The notes beneath the pieces were generated by a model. The model was given only the letters and a program-made list of their open reading frames with translations, did no database searches and had not been told where the DNA came from. Positions 16,390 to 32,700 of a stretch of 64,000 bases of DNA are shown piece by piece. The translations under genes and the position numbers were made by a program. This stretch comes from Pyrus communis (lineage: Eukaryota > Streptophyta > Magnoliopsida > Rosales > Rosaceae). Location of the stretch: assembly GCF_963583255.1 (NCBI RefSeq), contig NC_084809.1, positions 1,707,001 to 1,771,000 on the forward strand. The letters run 5' to 3'. Within the stretch, counting starts at the first letter, position 1; every line of letters begins with the position of its first letter.

Positions 16390-16960
16390 TGTGATGAGCA
16401 AGTGAGTGAGATACGATCAGTCTGAGATCTTGGCACCGTGTCATTTTAATGGTGAAGGAGAAGGATGTGGGTTTTACTGGTGAAGGAGGAGGATGTGGAA
16501 CCTTGGTGTTTGCCTACGTTACCGTAGAAGAAAAAACTCCAAATGATGTATCTACATGCATTGTTATTTGAGGTTCATTGTTTGCGGCAACATACCAAAT
16601 CATGCATCTAGATGCAGTGTTATCTGAGGTTCGTTGTGTGTGGCAACATACCAAATCATACATCTAGATGCAGTGTTATTTGAGGTTCGTTGTTTGCGGC
16701 AACATGTTATGCAATTGATGTTCTCTTTCTTTTAGACAAATCTGACATCAACACACCGCGAGATCGTAATTGCTAGCGATCGAAGTTTTCTTCCTTATTA
16801 TCCTTATGACAAGTTTTCTTCCTTCTTGTTGAAACCTCCAAGAAATATAAGAAGAAGAAACCCAACACTTTCTAAGTTACTTAGCTCATTTGTAAGTATG
16901 TGTTTACGTTAGAAACATTAATTTTATAACTTTAGATAGGCATTATTTGATAGAGATGTA
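16390..16960 (-). promoter_or_regulatory. Shared 5' flank, copy P3 (upstream of the decayed copy)
   Basis: Same words as P1/P2, plus a local threefold repeat of a ~60-bp unit 'gaggttcattgtttgcggca' / 'catctagatgcagtgttat' at about 16566-16705. Its 'atgttctctttcttttag' and 'acatcaacacaccgcgagat' variants are closest to the gene-less copy P6 at 24.8 kb. Confidence 0.5.
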
Positions 16961-17235
16961 GTATATTATTTATTGACATTTATTCTTGATGAATTATGTA
17001 TTTCCTAAACAGGATTTCGAAGGAAGAAAGCATGAAAATACAAAAATGTTTTATACCATGAAGTTGTAAACATGCTTGAGAAATTAGAAACATTTTGGCT
17101 TCAATAAGGTGTTGTGTTGACAAAGTATTATGTACTTGCAAGCTCAAAGACGTAAAATTAACTCTAAAAACTAAAGCATTGCCCCAAACAACTTTAGAGA
17201 AATGTTTTAGTTAGTCTTAAACTTTTATTTTTGGT

Positions 17236-17358
17236 ATGGAACTGTTGTTGACACTTCTAACATTTCATTCTACATTCCTCACAAGTATATTTTTCTTTCT
17301 AATTATAGAAATTTTAAAGTGTAAAATTAGATTTTTAGAGTGCCAAAAACAATTCCTT
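17236..17358. mobile_element. hAT-like MITE, second copy
   Basis: 'ggaactgttgttgacacttc' on the left and 'agagtgccaaaaacaattcc' on the right match the family of the 13.52 kb MITE, in the opposite orientation. It interrupts 'tttatttttggta|ttgcatatttt', which is continuous in sibling spacers (near 13908-13930). Confidence 0.75.
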
Positions 17359-17639
17359 TGTGGTGTTGCATATTTTGTCTTCAAACAACTTTAGAGAAAT
17401 ATTCAAGTTTTCTTAAGACGGGAATAAGAAAAAGTTATAACTTATTACAATGTGAAATTTATTCCTATTAATAGTTGATCCTAAGTTAAGACCATAATTT
17501 TTTATGATATGAGATTATTTCTTTATAAAGTATTACTTTAGAAATGTTTTACTTTAAACATTTTTATTAAAAACTCTTTCAATAAAAAACAAATCAAAGC
17601 TTTTATTTACAAAACCCAAGTGCACTTTTTTATTTTCGA

Positions 17640-18160
17640 CCAAAACTTTACAATCATATCACTGACAAATTTTCATTTCCCCAAGAGTGTTAGATGGTAA
17701 TTATTTTAAATGCACTTTCAATTTTCAAAAAGGATTTTACCTCATGAGTTGTCATCTGACCCGTGCTCAAGTATAAGGAGCTGGCTCTCTAATTATATAG
17801 TAAGTCCACCGGGGCTTTTGATAGCCCGGCACCCAGCCCCCCAAACAACCCGGCATCCAGTTAAAACCCTCCAGCTCAGCCTAATAGGCTAGCACTTAGT
17901 TCAAGCTAGGTCATAGGTCGACCCAAAATCAACAGACTAAAGAGCCAGATCATCTGACGTCAAATTTGCGTCAGCCTAACATCAAATGCCACTGATTTTT
18001 TTTTTTTTTTTTGGGTCAGCGCACTTAGCAGTCTGATAGGGAGGCAGGACCCCCATGCAAAAGTACCAGAAGTTTTTCGTTAAAATTTCTTATAAACAAT
18101 AATACAAAAATGTCAAAAATATTAGTAAACAATACCAGAAATATTTCGTCGAAATTTCAT
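17640..18160. other. Spacer with unclassified GC-richer repeat
   Basis: Region 17750-18060 is richer in GC than its surroundings and includes 'caccggggcttttgatagcc' and a short inverted pair CTGACGTCA/TGCGTCAG. It has no coding potential beyond short frames. It looks like inserted repeat DNA, but its family and boundaries are not recognised. Confidence 0.35.
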
Positions 18161-18265
18161 ATAAACAATGATAAAAATAACTTTTATAGTCAACCAATAA
18201 GTAATGGCCATTCAACTATTGGTGGACTGCTTTTGCAGAAGAAAAACTTCAGTAGGCACTTAGGG
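18160..18265 (+). repeat. Interspersed repeat shared with 26.91-27.02 kb
   Basis: 'ataacttttatagtcaacca', 'ataagtaatggccatt' and 'gaaaaacttcagtag' occur here and again at 26914-27020. No coding or RNA motif accounts for the match. Confidence 0.75.
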
Positions 18266-18433
18266 AAGCCCTAAAACCTAGACCTTTATGATGATTTAGA
18301 GATGCTATATTGTTGATCCCTTTATTTATTATTATTTTTCTATTCTCTAGCTTAAAAAAAAATCAACACAAAATATTTGTGTGACTTGATAAATGATAAG
18401 ACCACTTTCAAAATGACTTTTTAACATTTTTAT

Positions 18434-18496
18434 TGTCACATCCCAGCCCAGGGCGAATCACTTCCCGGGCCCGCTCCACCACCGTAGCACGATATT
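18434..18496 (-). repeat. Duplicated terminus of the Cassandra LTR
   Basis: The first 63 bp of the LTR, together with about 18 bp of flank, are tandemly duplicated with an 81-bp period (TGTCACATCC at 18434 and again at 18515). The partial copy ends at 'gtagcacgatatt'. Confidence 0.9.
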
Positions 18497-18514
18497 ACTT
18501 TTTAACATTTTTAT

Positions 18515-18798
18515 TGTCACATCCCAGCCCGGGGCGAATCACTTCCCGGGCCCGCTCCACCACCGTAGCACGATATTGTCCGCTTTGAGCTTACCATTCC
18601 CTCACGGTTTTGTTTTTGGGAACTCACGAGCAACTTCCCAGTGGGTCACCCATCATGGGATTGCTCTGGCCCCCTTCTCGCTTAACTTCGGAGTTCCTAC
18701 GGATCCCGAAGCCAGTGAGCTCCCAAAAGGCCTCGTGCTAGGTAGGGATGGGAATATACATATAAGGATCACTTCCCTGGACGATGTGGGATATCACA
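18515..18798 (-). mobile_element. Cassandra TRIM solo LTR carrying 5S rRNA-like promoter
   Basis: On the minus strand the element starts TGTGATATCCCACATCGTCC and ends in GGGCTGGGATGTGACA. Its centre contains GAACTCCGAAGTTAAGCGAG and GATGGGTGACCCACTGGG, close matches to the internal part of plant 5S rRNA, the hallmark of Cassandra elements. Length is 284 bp. The flanks 'tttat' and 'ttcat' fit a 5-bp target duplication with one change, and the partner copy near 1575 has the uninterrupted 'cattttcataatgccc'. There is no second LTR, so it is a solo LTR. The fragment at 18434-18496 is a local duplication of one end. Confidence 0.93.
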
Positions 18799-18799
18799 T

Positions 18800-20650
<1,851 letters not shown>

Positions 20651-20652
20651 TC

Positions 20653-23245
<2,593 letters not shown>

Positions 23246-23249
23246 TACT

Positions 23250-23960
23250 AAGACCATTTACAATTCATGGAGGAAAACTTAAAATATAGAGAGTTTTAAC
23301 GAAAAGCCCACGGTACTGTTCACTTTAACGAAAAACCACATTTTTACACTAAAAAGTCAATTCTGGTACTATTCATTTTACCCTTTATTTTGTCCTTATC
23401 ATTAAAACTCAAAGTTTGCAAGCCATTTTCATTAGTTTTCCTTAAAATATAAGCTTTAAAATCCTCCCAAACCATCTCCAACCATGGGCTAAAATAAGTC
23501 ATGGGAAAAAAATATATCTCTAGACTAGATTCTCTTCAGAATTTAAGTCTGGCTTAAATTATTCTAAACTCATCAAACTGTTATATTTCAATTTTTTTTT
23601 ATTTTTTACTAATAATATAATGACTATGATCAAATGAGATCAAATCTAATTATAAAAGAAAGATTTGATGGCCCAAAATTAAATAACGTCTAAAATTATT
23701 TAAAAATTTTATTTAAATCAAATTTAACTTAAAACTTTATAAATACCTATGTATTTGTATGATTTTTTATTACTTATCGGAAATTAAATATTTTAAGACT
23801 AAAATGTTCATAAAAATAAATTAAGATAATCTACATAAATTTTATTTTCAAAAAAAGTTACCGAAAACTAAAAATTAGGTTAAAATTATTACTTAATCAT
23901 CACGGACTAAAATATTAAGCCACAAAGATTAGAGGAGAAAGGCAATTTCTTTAAAAATTT
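23250..23960. mobile_element. Harbinger-type MITE copy with a nested second MITE
   Basis: Starts after TAA as GACCATTTACAATTCATGG and shares 'ataaatacctatgtatttgt', 'aaaatgttcataaaaataaa' and 'tcatcacggactaaaat' with the 12.86 kb MITE. The right terminus is missing. A different small element, from 'gttttaacgaaaagcccacg' to 'cattttcattagttttcc' (about 23290-23447), interrupts it. Confidence 0.8.
23290..23447. mobile_element. Nested small MITE
   Basis: Contains 'cactttaacgaaaaaccaca', 'tacactaaaaagtcaattct' and 'taccctttattttgtcctta'. Related, more degenerate sequence is at 52990-53105 in the opposite orientation. It splits the Harbinger-type MITE between 'aaaacttaaaatata' and 'cttaaaatataagc'. 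Confidence 0.7.
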
Positions 23961-23964
23961 TAGG

Positions 23965-24290
23965 TTCGGTCAGTGCGACAACATGCCAAATTATGCATGT
24001 AGATGCATTGTTATTTGAGGTTCGTTGTGTGCGGCAACATGTTATAAAATTGGTGTTCTGTTTGTTTTAGTCAGATCTGACATCAAGACGCCCCTGGATC
24101 GTAATGCTAGCGTCGGAAGTTTTTCTTCCTTATTTATCCTTATCCATATCACAAGTTTTCTTCCTTCTTCTTGACACCTCCAACAAGAAATATAAGAAGC
24201 AAAAACCCAACACTTTCTAAGTTAATTGGCTCATTTGTAAGTAAGTGCTTCAGTAAGAAATATTAATTTTATAACTTTAGATAGGGTATT
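23965..24290 (-). repeat. Gene-less copy of the array 5' flank (P5)
   Basis: Reads through the same flank words ('tgccaaattatgcatgtaga', 'gtcagatctgacatcaagac', 'cctggatcgtaatgctagcg', 'caacaagaaatataagaag'), but no oxidoreductase exon lies beside it. It is followed by the shared spacer (24290-24800). It marks an array unit whose gene has been lost or was never included. Confidence 0.8.
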
Positions 24291-24799
24291 ATTTAATAGA
24301 ACTGTAGTTAAAAAGTGTTATTTATTGATTTATTTATTCTTAATAAATGCTGTATTTTCTAAAGAGGATTTCAGAGAGAACAATATGGAAATACCAAAAT
24401 TTTCAAGCCAAGAAGTTGTCACATGCTTGAGAAATTAAAAACATTTTGGCTTTAATCTAAGGGTGTTATGTTGACAAAGTACTACGTACCGGCAAACTCA
24501 AAGTCGAGGTATTAACTCAAAAATCTAAAGCATTGCTCCAAACAACTTTAGAGAAATATTTTAGTTCCTTTTAAACTTTTATGTGTGATATTGCATATTT
24601 TTGTACTCAAACAACTTTAAATAAATATTTTAATTTCCTTAAGATGAGACTAAGAAAAATTATAACTCATAATTTTTTGCAACTTAAACTTATTCTTTTG
24701 TAGTGTATTATTTTAGAGAATTTTTACTGTAGTTTAAGCGTTTTTTATTGAAAGAGCTTTCATTAAAAGCAAATCAAAGTTTTTATTATAAACCCAAGT

Positions 24800-25310
24800 G
24801 CACTGTTTATCTGAGGTTCATTGTGTGCGGCAACATGTTATGCGATTGATGTTCTCTTTCTTTTACTCAAATCTGAGTCTCTGACATCAACACACCGCAA
24901 GATCGTAATTGCTGGATGGGGATTATCTGCCCTCCATTTATCATCTCCTTCCCATCTTCTCCTATTTGAGCAGTCACGTTAAGCAACGTCAACATTTTAT
25001 ATTGATTTTCTTATAAAGATAATAAGACAAGAACCAATATGAATATAAAATGTTAACGTGGTTTAACTGTGACCACTCAAATAGGAAGGGATGGTAAGTG
25101 GAGGGCAGACAATCCCCATCCATAATTGCTAGCGTCGAAGTTTTCTTCCTTTATTATCGTTATCACAAGTTTTTTCCCTTCTTGTTGACACCTCCAAGAA
25201 ATATAAGAAGAAAAACCCCAACACTTTCTAAGTTACTCAGCTCATTTGTAAGTAATTGTTTACGTAAGAAATATTAATTTTATAACTTTAGATAGGTATT
25301 ATTTAATAGA
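24800..25310 (-). repeat. Gene-less copy of the array 5' flank (P6), split by a MITE
   Basis: Starts 'tatctgaggttcattgtgtg' and is closest to P3 (shared 'gatgttctctttctttta' and 'acatcaacacaccgc'). A Mutator-type MITE interrupts it at 'gtaattgct'. The shared spacer continues to about 25900. No gene exons were found. Confidence 0.8.
24914..25121. mobile_element. Mutator-like MITE (208 bp)
   Basis: Terminal inverted repeats of about 40 bp: GGATGGGGATTATCTGCCCT on the left and GGATGGGGATTGTCTGCCCT as complement on the right. Flanking 9-bp duplications GTAATTGCT (24905-24913) and ATAATTGCT (25122-25130) differ at one base. Sibling flank P3 shows the undisrupted 'cgtaattgctagcg'. Confidence 0.92.
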
Positions 25311-25899
25311 GGTGTAGTTAAAAAATATTATTTATTGACTTATTTATTTTCAACGAATTATGTATTTCCTAAATAGGATTTCAGAGGAGGACAATATTAA
25401 AATACAAAAAGTTGTATGCCAAGAAGTTGTAAACATGCTTGAAAAATTAGAAACATTTTGGCTTCAATGACAAGGTGTTGTGTTGACAAAGTATTATGCA
25501 TTTGCAAGCTCAAAAACGTGACATTAACTCTAAAAACTAAAACATTGTCCCAAACAACTGTAGAGATATGTTTTAGTTAATCTTAAACTTCTATTTGTGG
25601 TATTGCATATTTTTATCCTCAAACAACTTTAGAGAAATATTCAAGTTTCCTCAAGACGTGAATAAAAAAAAATATAACTTATTACAATGTAGTGTTTATT
25701 CCTATACGTAACTCTATACATAACTGGTCTCAAGTTAAAACCATAATTTTTTGTGACTTGAGATTATTTTCTTTATAGGGTATTACTTTATAAATGTTTA
25801 ACTGTAGTTTAAGCGTTTTTATTAAAAGCGCTTTCATTAAAAGCAAATCAAAGCTTTTATTTACAAACCCAAGTGCACTTTTATATTTTCGACCAAAAT

Positions 25900-26336
25900 T
25901 TTACAATCATGTCATCAACATAAATTTTCATTTCCCTCATTCTCGTTACTTGTAATGCCTATAGGTAATGGAAATGAGATTTGGCCCAATCAACAAAAAA
26001 CCAATTTTCAAGCTGATTAGTAGCTCCACGTCAGCCGTCCGGTCACAAACACAAAGGGGTACCCAGCATTTGAGTCCATCGGAACAGGACCCTGTGAAAC
26101 TTGAATGCAGGAGATCCTCTTTATGTATGTATTTTTAGTCTGACGGCTAACATGGAGTGGAAGCTAAAGAATTTCTCCTAGCCTCAGGTAGATGTAACAT
26201 TAACATAATTTTGTGCCAAAACATCAATGACTCATGACGCAGATGCAACACAAGCATAACTTTCTCTGCACAGTACAAAATATATCACTTTTCACTGTCC
26301 ATCTATAACTCAGTAAATACTAAGTACGAAGAAAAA
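25900..26336. other. Intergenic region, probable 3' UTR of the CASP-like gene
   Basis: Between the end of the array and the stop codon of the CASP-like gene. No coding region. Sequence just right of about 26150 lies 3' of the minus-strand stop and is probably transcribed, but no clear polyadenylation site was identified. Confidence 0.4.
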
Positions 26337-28618
26337 CTACATAGATTTCAGAGTACAAAGGGTGTAACCAGAGATGAGGGAGCTGGAGGCAAAGGCAATA
26401 AAGGCAAGGAAGGACAATGCGACGGATGCCCGAGCCATGTCCGGGAACTTGTCTTTGCCCCAATTCGACTCCCAGTCGTCGACCCGAATCGCAGCCGATG
26501 AAGACGCCGACATCAAAAGGTACGTCAAAATCTGCAACGCCAACCAAAACCATTCAACTTAAGATTTAGATTACACGACATAACAGAGGATAGAGCAAGT
26601 AAACAGAATGCAGAATTCCAATATGTATGCTTTAAGCTATTGTAAACAGTATTAACACAAATGGAAAAGTAGAAGCGTGCTATCCACGTATTTCTTTTTA
26701 CCTTTCAGACACACCTCTTAATTTTGAGTCGTCAGATTGAATGAATTAAAAAACATCAAATATTAGAAATTAACTAGGAATGTGTGGGACGTAAAAAAAA
26801 AAAAGGTATATGAATAGCACCACCCAAACAGAATCATTCCTAGAAAAAAGGAAAAGGTAGAATAAAAAAAAGGTTAGGAACCAACTGATGCAAAAGTATC
26901 TAATGAAGCATCACCATATAAACAATGATGAAAATAACTTTTATAGTCAACCAATAAGTAATGGCCATCAAACTGTTGGAGGACTGATTTTACAGGAGAA
27001 AAACTTCAGTAGTGGAAGCCCTTATAGTGGGTTCACCGAAACACATATGGGTTGTGGTTTGTTAGCGCAGTCAGATGGTTAGTGTGCTCCAGCTGCCTTA
27101 CACAAATTGTCTCTCCTCATAGTCTAAGGTCCCTATAATTATCGGAAAACTGACAAGAAAATGAGAGATTTTTTAATATACTCGGAACACAGGATGAAAC
27201 ACATATGATACTGTGCAATTAGAAAGAAGTTTTTTTTTTTTTCAAGTGTAAGCCCTGTATTTCCAACACATTGAAAAATCTCGAAGAAAGCAGCACTTTG
27301 TGGGGATAGATTAGGTAGAATCATTAATTAAATTGCAGTAACAAGGACAAGTAATCACTTGCCTGATCCAACAAGAAATCAAAGTAATAGCGGAGATGGT
27401 GCTGGATTACATGTTTTCCACTGGTGATGAAATAGGTTAGGTCATACGTTTGCAGCCCTGAATACACAAATCCAATCACATTCACTGCCAAGCAGAACCT
27501 GCAAATTCACATATCCAATTAATAATCTTGTCCATTTTCACCATCTTTTCCAAAACATCATACAATTTTGCCCAAAAAAAACTAATAATTCAACAGAAAT
27601 TTCTATGAAATGGTGAAATTCTATTCAAAGTACAAAGCTTTGTTTATGTTTCAAAGAGTCACTAGTTGGGATTGCTTTTCTAAAAAACACGCTTAATAGG
27701 CGTTTATACTAAAAGTATTTTTATTTACAATCCAAATACTTCTTAAAAAAATACTTAATTTTCCGCTAAATGTAGTTAGGCTGTTTTTTATTGATAGAAA
27801 ACACTGTTAGCTCCAAAAAAAAAAAACAGCTTATTGCAATACAAATAGACGTAAATGATAAATACGAAAATATCACTGGAACGCTATATACGGTATTGTT
27901 TTATCCAAGACAATCACACACTTTCATTAGATTTCAAAAGTACGGCTGTATTTGATTGACTTGGATGCCGTTTCAGTGACATTTTCGTATTCTCGATATG
28001 AGTGTGTAAGTGAAAAGTGGCAAACCTGAACTCCTTGTAGCGATAGAAGGAATCTAGAGCCCAACCCTGGCTCTTGTCAGCCGCCATAACCGAGAAAGAT
28101 ATCAAACACAACACAAACCCAGAAATCCTTAACCCAAACAAAGCCCTCCTCACCATGCTCTCCCTCCTCGACCTCTTCAGTATCGACAACTTGGGTCTCA
28201 AAGTTCGGATATTTACACCCGAACCACCGCCAATTCCACCGCCACTTTCTTTCCGAGCCTCCGGGGTCCAATCAGACCCATCTCTGGAATCGGGTCCCGC
28301 AACCTTGGGCTCGGCCCTGAAGGACTGGGGAGGCGCGAGCGGCGGCGACGCCGGCTTGGTGTCTGCAGGCGCGACTCTGAGCTCATGAGTGTGGTAGGTA
28401 TGATGGGTTATTGGAGAATCGGACGGTGGAGACGGAGTTTGGAACATATGAGATGGTGAGTGGAACAGAGGAGATGGTGTTTCTGGGGTGCTCTGCTTGT
28501 CTTCTTCTTCTTCTTCTTCTTCGTCTTCTTCCTCTTTCACTTGTTGTTTTTCATTGTGTTTTTCTTCTTCTTCGCGTTGTGGTGGTGTTTCTGGTTGGTC
28601 TTCTGGAATTGTTTCCAT
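26337..28618 (-). CDS. CASP-like protein, 4A subfamily
   Basis: Three exons on the minus strand: 28618-28026, 27498-27363 and 26531-26337, for 307 residues. The first ~150 residues form a low-complexity N-terminus with an acidic run (EEEDEEEEEEEDK), Pro/Ser segments and a Gly-rich stretch. Four membrane segments follow: around ALFGLRISGFVLCLISFSV, FCLAVNVIGFVYSGLQTY, ILTYLLMSASSSAA and ASVALSFLAFIAFASSSLI. The conserved SVMAADKSQGW, the loop VDDWESNWGKD and the ISGYTL end are typical of CASPL4A proteins. CASP proteins form plasma-membrane scaffolds (the Casparian strip in roots); CASPLs share the MARVEL-like fold but their individual roles are mostly unknown. Intron 2 appears to use a GC donor (CAG|GCAAGT). 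Confidence 0.9.
26675..26825. mobile_element. MITE of the 'gcgtgctatccac' family, copy 1
   Basis: Ends 'gcgtgctatccacgtatttc' and 'ggtatatgaatagcaccacc' are imperfect inverted repeats. The core 'cgtcagattgaatgaatt' recurs in the relatives at 52.82 and 62.67 kb. It lies in intron 2 of the CASP-like gene. Confidence 0.7.
26914..27120 (+). repeat. Interspersed repeat (second copy) with a tRNA-like A box
   Basis: 26914-27020 matches 18160-18265. Just downstream, 'ttagcgcagtcagatggttag' resembles a tRNA A box, but no B box follows, so a tRNA gene is not supported. A degraded SINE is possible. Located in intron 2 of the CASP-like gene. Confidence 0.5.
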
Positions 28619-29750
28619 ATTTTGGTGTGGACTTCTGAGTCTGAGATGGGGATTTCTCTACATCTACAATTTGACAGTTTTTTTTTTTTTCTTCAAGAAA
28701 TCAATTTGTGGAGTGACCAAAAACAAAAAATAAAAATAAAGAAGAAGACTTTAATTAGAGAACCTGGTAAATAGAATACAACAGGCAGTGTGCATCAAAT
28801 AAAACAAGGCCACTTGTCGCTTTCTCATTCCCAATACTTAAGATTCCACCATGTAACCAGAGTTCACCTCATATAAATGACTTGTTCTATTTTCAGTATA
28901 ATTGGCTTATTGTGTGCATTAACGTAAATTCACATTTCCTCAATATCATAGTAAATCTTTGATTATATCTAAAGTTTTGATATTGTGATGAGACTCGAGA
29001 GAGATCAAGAAGGCATGATAGACCCATACGTTTTAAGTTTTCTACTTGATATAGTCACAATGACATTCCAACATAGGATGCACTACAACGGTATCAAATG
29101 AACTCATATCTTTTGTGAATCTTGTAGTACAAAGCCGATGGATCGAGTAATCTAGACCAAAATCTGAACTTTTGGTTTGTATAAGATGCGCTAATGAAAT
29201 GAATTAATAGAAGCTGTAAGATTTAAAATAAATGATCCGGATTTTACAGTCCGTCAGCTTCGGATTGTAAGATTTGGGAAGGATCTCGATTCCAAAACCA
29301 ATAGCCTCGTTGTCTTGTATTTTTAACTTTCTTACGCAGCATTGAGCAATTGGGTTGAAGTTTCACCTAAAACTCGTTCACGTTGCTATAGCAACACATG
29401 TGTCAATGGGACCATCAGTGACACCGCCAAGCGCTAGCTAGTCGACAAATGGTTCTGGGCGGTGGGTGGTGGGGAACAAAACTTGCTAAAATATCAGTTG
29501 AAAACAAAAACCAGTGAATTGGATTAATGCTGAATTAGATTATTTTTTTACATAAATAAGAATACATTATTCATACAAGTACAGAAACATTAGCAAAGAC
29601 TATGCCCTTAATTATTAATGTTACAAGCCTAAATTATGCATCATTCATCCAGCCCTTAAGCAATCGGACGGCGGCCCTACCGAACGAGTCTTGGCCAAAC
29701 AGTCACGTGGTGCGGGCGTCCAGACAGAAGAACTCCTCCCTCCGACGAGT
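28619..29750. other. Intergenic: CASP-like promoter side and farnesyltransferase 3' flank
   Basis: Upstream of the CASP-like start (right side, because the gene is minus) and downstream of the farnesyltransferase stop at 29751. No gene or clear repeat was seen. Positions 28680-28760 are A/T homopolymer-rich. Confidence 0.4.
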
Positions 29751-32700
29751 TTATTGCTCAGTCTCTTCGAAAAAGAATTCCCTTGCTTCATGGTATTTTT
29801 CTAGGACAACATTGAAGAGCGGATGGATTGGTTCCAACAAGTTGGAATAGGGACCCATGACTGCCCAAGGCGACACCCGAGAGTCTTCATCGTTCGACAA
29901 AATGTGTTGACATACAGAGAGACCACTTAGACAATAGCATGTGTGATAAAAGTCTCGAGATTTCCCGGGTTTGTCTTTCATTCCACCCTTCTCCTCCTGC
30001 ATCGACAAAATCAAATTGATTTGTTACCCCCTCGGAAGTAAGAAACTTATAAATAAGAAGTATGAACGATTAAGATAACGTTGCTTGAGATGCATCCTGA
30101 TACAGCTTAACTGTCGATAACTAGTATAATGATGGAGAAATAAGTTCTCACTTTAAAACCTGTCAAGTCAAGCATTCAGCTGTCACGGTGCAAAGTTATA
30201 TGTTAAACATCGAACCTGTGAGCATAGAAGTATATATTGTTGCAATGCGATGCTGTGAAAAAGTGGCTCCAATTTTACAGGCCTCTTGAGAAAATCATAG
30301 CCGATGTCATTCAAATTCACTGCACACAAAACATTTAGCCATGCATATAAGAACAGGAAAATTATAAATTTATAAGATAACCTCGTAACACATAAATTAG
30401 AAGATTGAGCAGAAAATATGGGTTTAAAAAGGCGAATCTGTTCTTGTAAAGGATAGATCGAGAACACTTAAATGCGCCTAAGTAAGCTGTCAGCCTACCT
30501 CCTGGAGACTTAGTGCCTTCAAAAATTTTCCCCTCTTCAGATAAATTAGATGTTGTAGAAGTCTGTGGGCCATCCTTGGTACAGTGTCCTCCAGCATCCC
30601 GAAGCGCGAGTTGTTCATCAATAGTTGAACATACTCTTTGTAATAATGGAAAAACACCTCCCTGGTCACTGAATAGTTAACGTAATACGTTCAACTATGT
30701 TTGAGAAGGATCCTCAAGAAGAAAAGACAAAGAATCACCTGCCAGAAGGAGTAGCAACCGTCGACCAATTTATTAGTCCTCCCCTGAAATCCACACTCCT
30801 TCCCTTGTCGAAATACCAACCAATCCTAATACCATAACAAACTACTCTAACAGCAGAATAAAAGCAGATAAACAAATAACTAAACAAATTTTCATATCTG
30901 TAATCCGCATCGCTTAAAAGAGAGGATAATTTTCTTACAGTTAGTCCAGGCAAGTCCAAACGATTGACCCGATTGATTAGAACCATTGTAGCTACCCCAC
31001 AAAAAGTGTACCTGAAGGAAAAAAAAATTTGTCAGACCTATGAGCGAATAGAAAATGTAAAAGGAAGTGAAAATACATTGTCCTAATATTTCACATGATT
31101 TGACATTAGTAGCTTATGCAATCTTTCCAAATACATAAATGGGAAGAACATAAAGACAGGCGGACAAAAAAAATTGTCATGTAAGTCTGAAACATACCCA
31201 CCATGGGCTTCAGCACCAGGCTCCCCAGAAATACCACCTTCATACGTCTGACAACTGCAAAGATAATGTTTAATTTAACCAAGATCTAAAGCCATTCGTA
31301 TCAAGGAAAAAAAACTTCAGTCCATGACTCAACACAAAGGCAATAAAATGAATTTCAATTAAAAACAGATGTCTAAGAATCAAGGACAATTGGACAAGCA
31401 CTCCACGGTATCACAACAACAATACAACACATACTTCAAAATATCAAACTGAGCCAAATTTATTTTCAACAAAATGAATGACTCGGTAAGCAACCTTAAG
31501 ATGAAACTTCCAACATTATGAACCAGTTCATCATCCAAAAAGTTCAAAATGCTTGCTACCTGCAAGGATGAGTAAAATTGTCATGATGAAAATTAAGCAA
31601 GCATATAGCAAGGCGGTAACAAAGAACACAACTATAATGCATTACAAAGGATGGAGAGAGAGAGAGAGAGAGACTAACAGAAACCGCAGTGTAGCAAGCC
31701 CGGACATCAATTTCTCCACCATCATGCATCCTAAAAAGAAGTAATTAGTGATGGTAAAAGTATATCAAAGGTACTGAAATGATCATTGTACGTAACATAT
31801 ATGTCCTCAAACTATAGAACCACACAAATCAATCTGATATCTAACCTGAAGCCACCGCTTGGATGTTTCATTCGCCGCAAAAACTTGTAGAGTTCACCTC
31901 TGAAAAGACAAATCACTTCCAAAAGGCTATGAATTGCACTGTTGTGAAAAAGTATTTTTTCTTAAATGGATAAACTGACCACCTATTAATTGATGAAAGC
32001 GCCTCATCACCACCGAGAGTTATAAGTGCATTAACTGCAGCATAAGTTGTTGCAAGATGTGGCATCTGGGAAATCAGAGAACACGCTAACAATTGTAAGA
32101 AAAAGAATGCAAATCACCATATAATAGAGTAGATACGTAATGTTGTATAAGCCTAGTCAAGCTATAACAACTAACGCCAATAGAGTTAAACAACGAGAGA
32201 CCAGCATTGGCTAAGCCAAAAATGGAAAATAATGAGATCAATTTACTTGCCTGTCCAGGTCCGCCGCCATATCCACCCTCTGGGTCCTGGAAGCAAAACA
32301 CAACTTCATGACAATCTAAACATACCATTCCATGCTAACAAAACACTAAAGATCACTTCTTTTTTTGTTGTTCTTAGTGGTGAAGCAAACTTAAACACCG
32401 GCCTTTCGTTACATTCCATATAAAACATGTAAGATTGTCATACAAATTACAATCGATTATTCGCATACCTGACAACGGCTTAGGAAATCAATGGCATTCC
32501 GTTCAAGTTCATCATCAATAGACTCCCCTAGCAAAGCCAATGAGTGTAGAATCCAATAGCAAAGCCAAGGACGACTACAGACAAATGTACACAACAACTG
32601 AACATGTCGTAGAAATCAAACCTCAATCAAAACAATACCAAGAAAGTCTGCTAAAAGTACCAGAAATAGAGAGAGAGAGAGAGAGAGAGAGTTATACTTG

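Noticed and set aside
18570..18710. 5S rRNA gene on the minus strand
   Set aside because: The 5S-like words are embedded in a Cassandra LTR and diverge across the rest of the molecule. It is a retroelement promoter, not a 5S gene.
27058..27130. Possible tRNA gene (A-box-like 'ttagcgcagtcagatggttag')
   Set aside because: No B box, no acceptor-stem pairing and no anticodon arm could be drawn. At most a SINE remnant.
28411..28774. Plus-strand frames opposite CASP-like exon 1
   Set aside because: They are the antisense of the acidic, Pro/Ser-rich N-terminus and read as poly-Ser, Phe and Leu. The minus frame has the conserved CASPL domain.
29602..29850. 82-codon plus-strand frame overlapping the farnesyltransferase last exon
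   Set aside because: Shadow of the minus-strand coding exon, with no recognisable domain.
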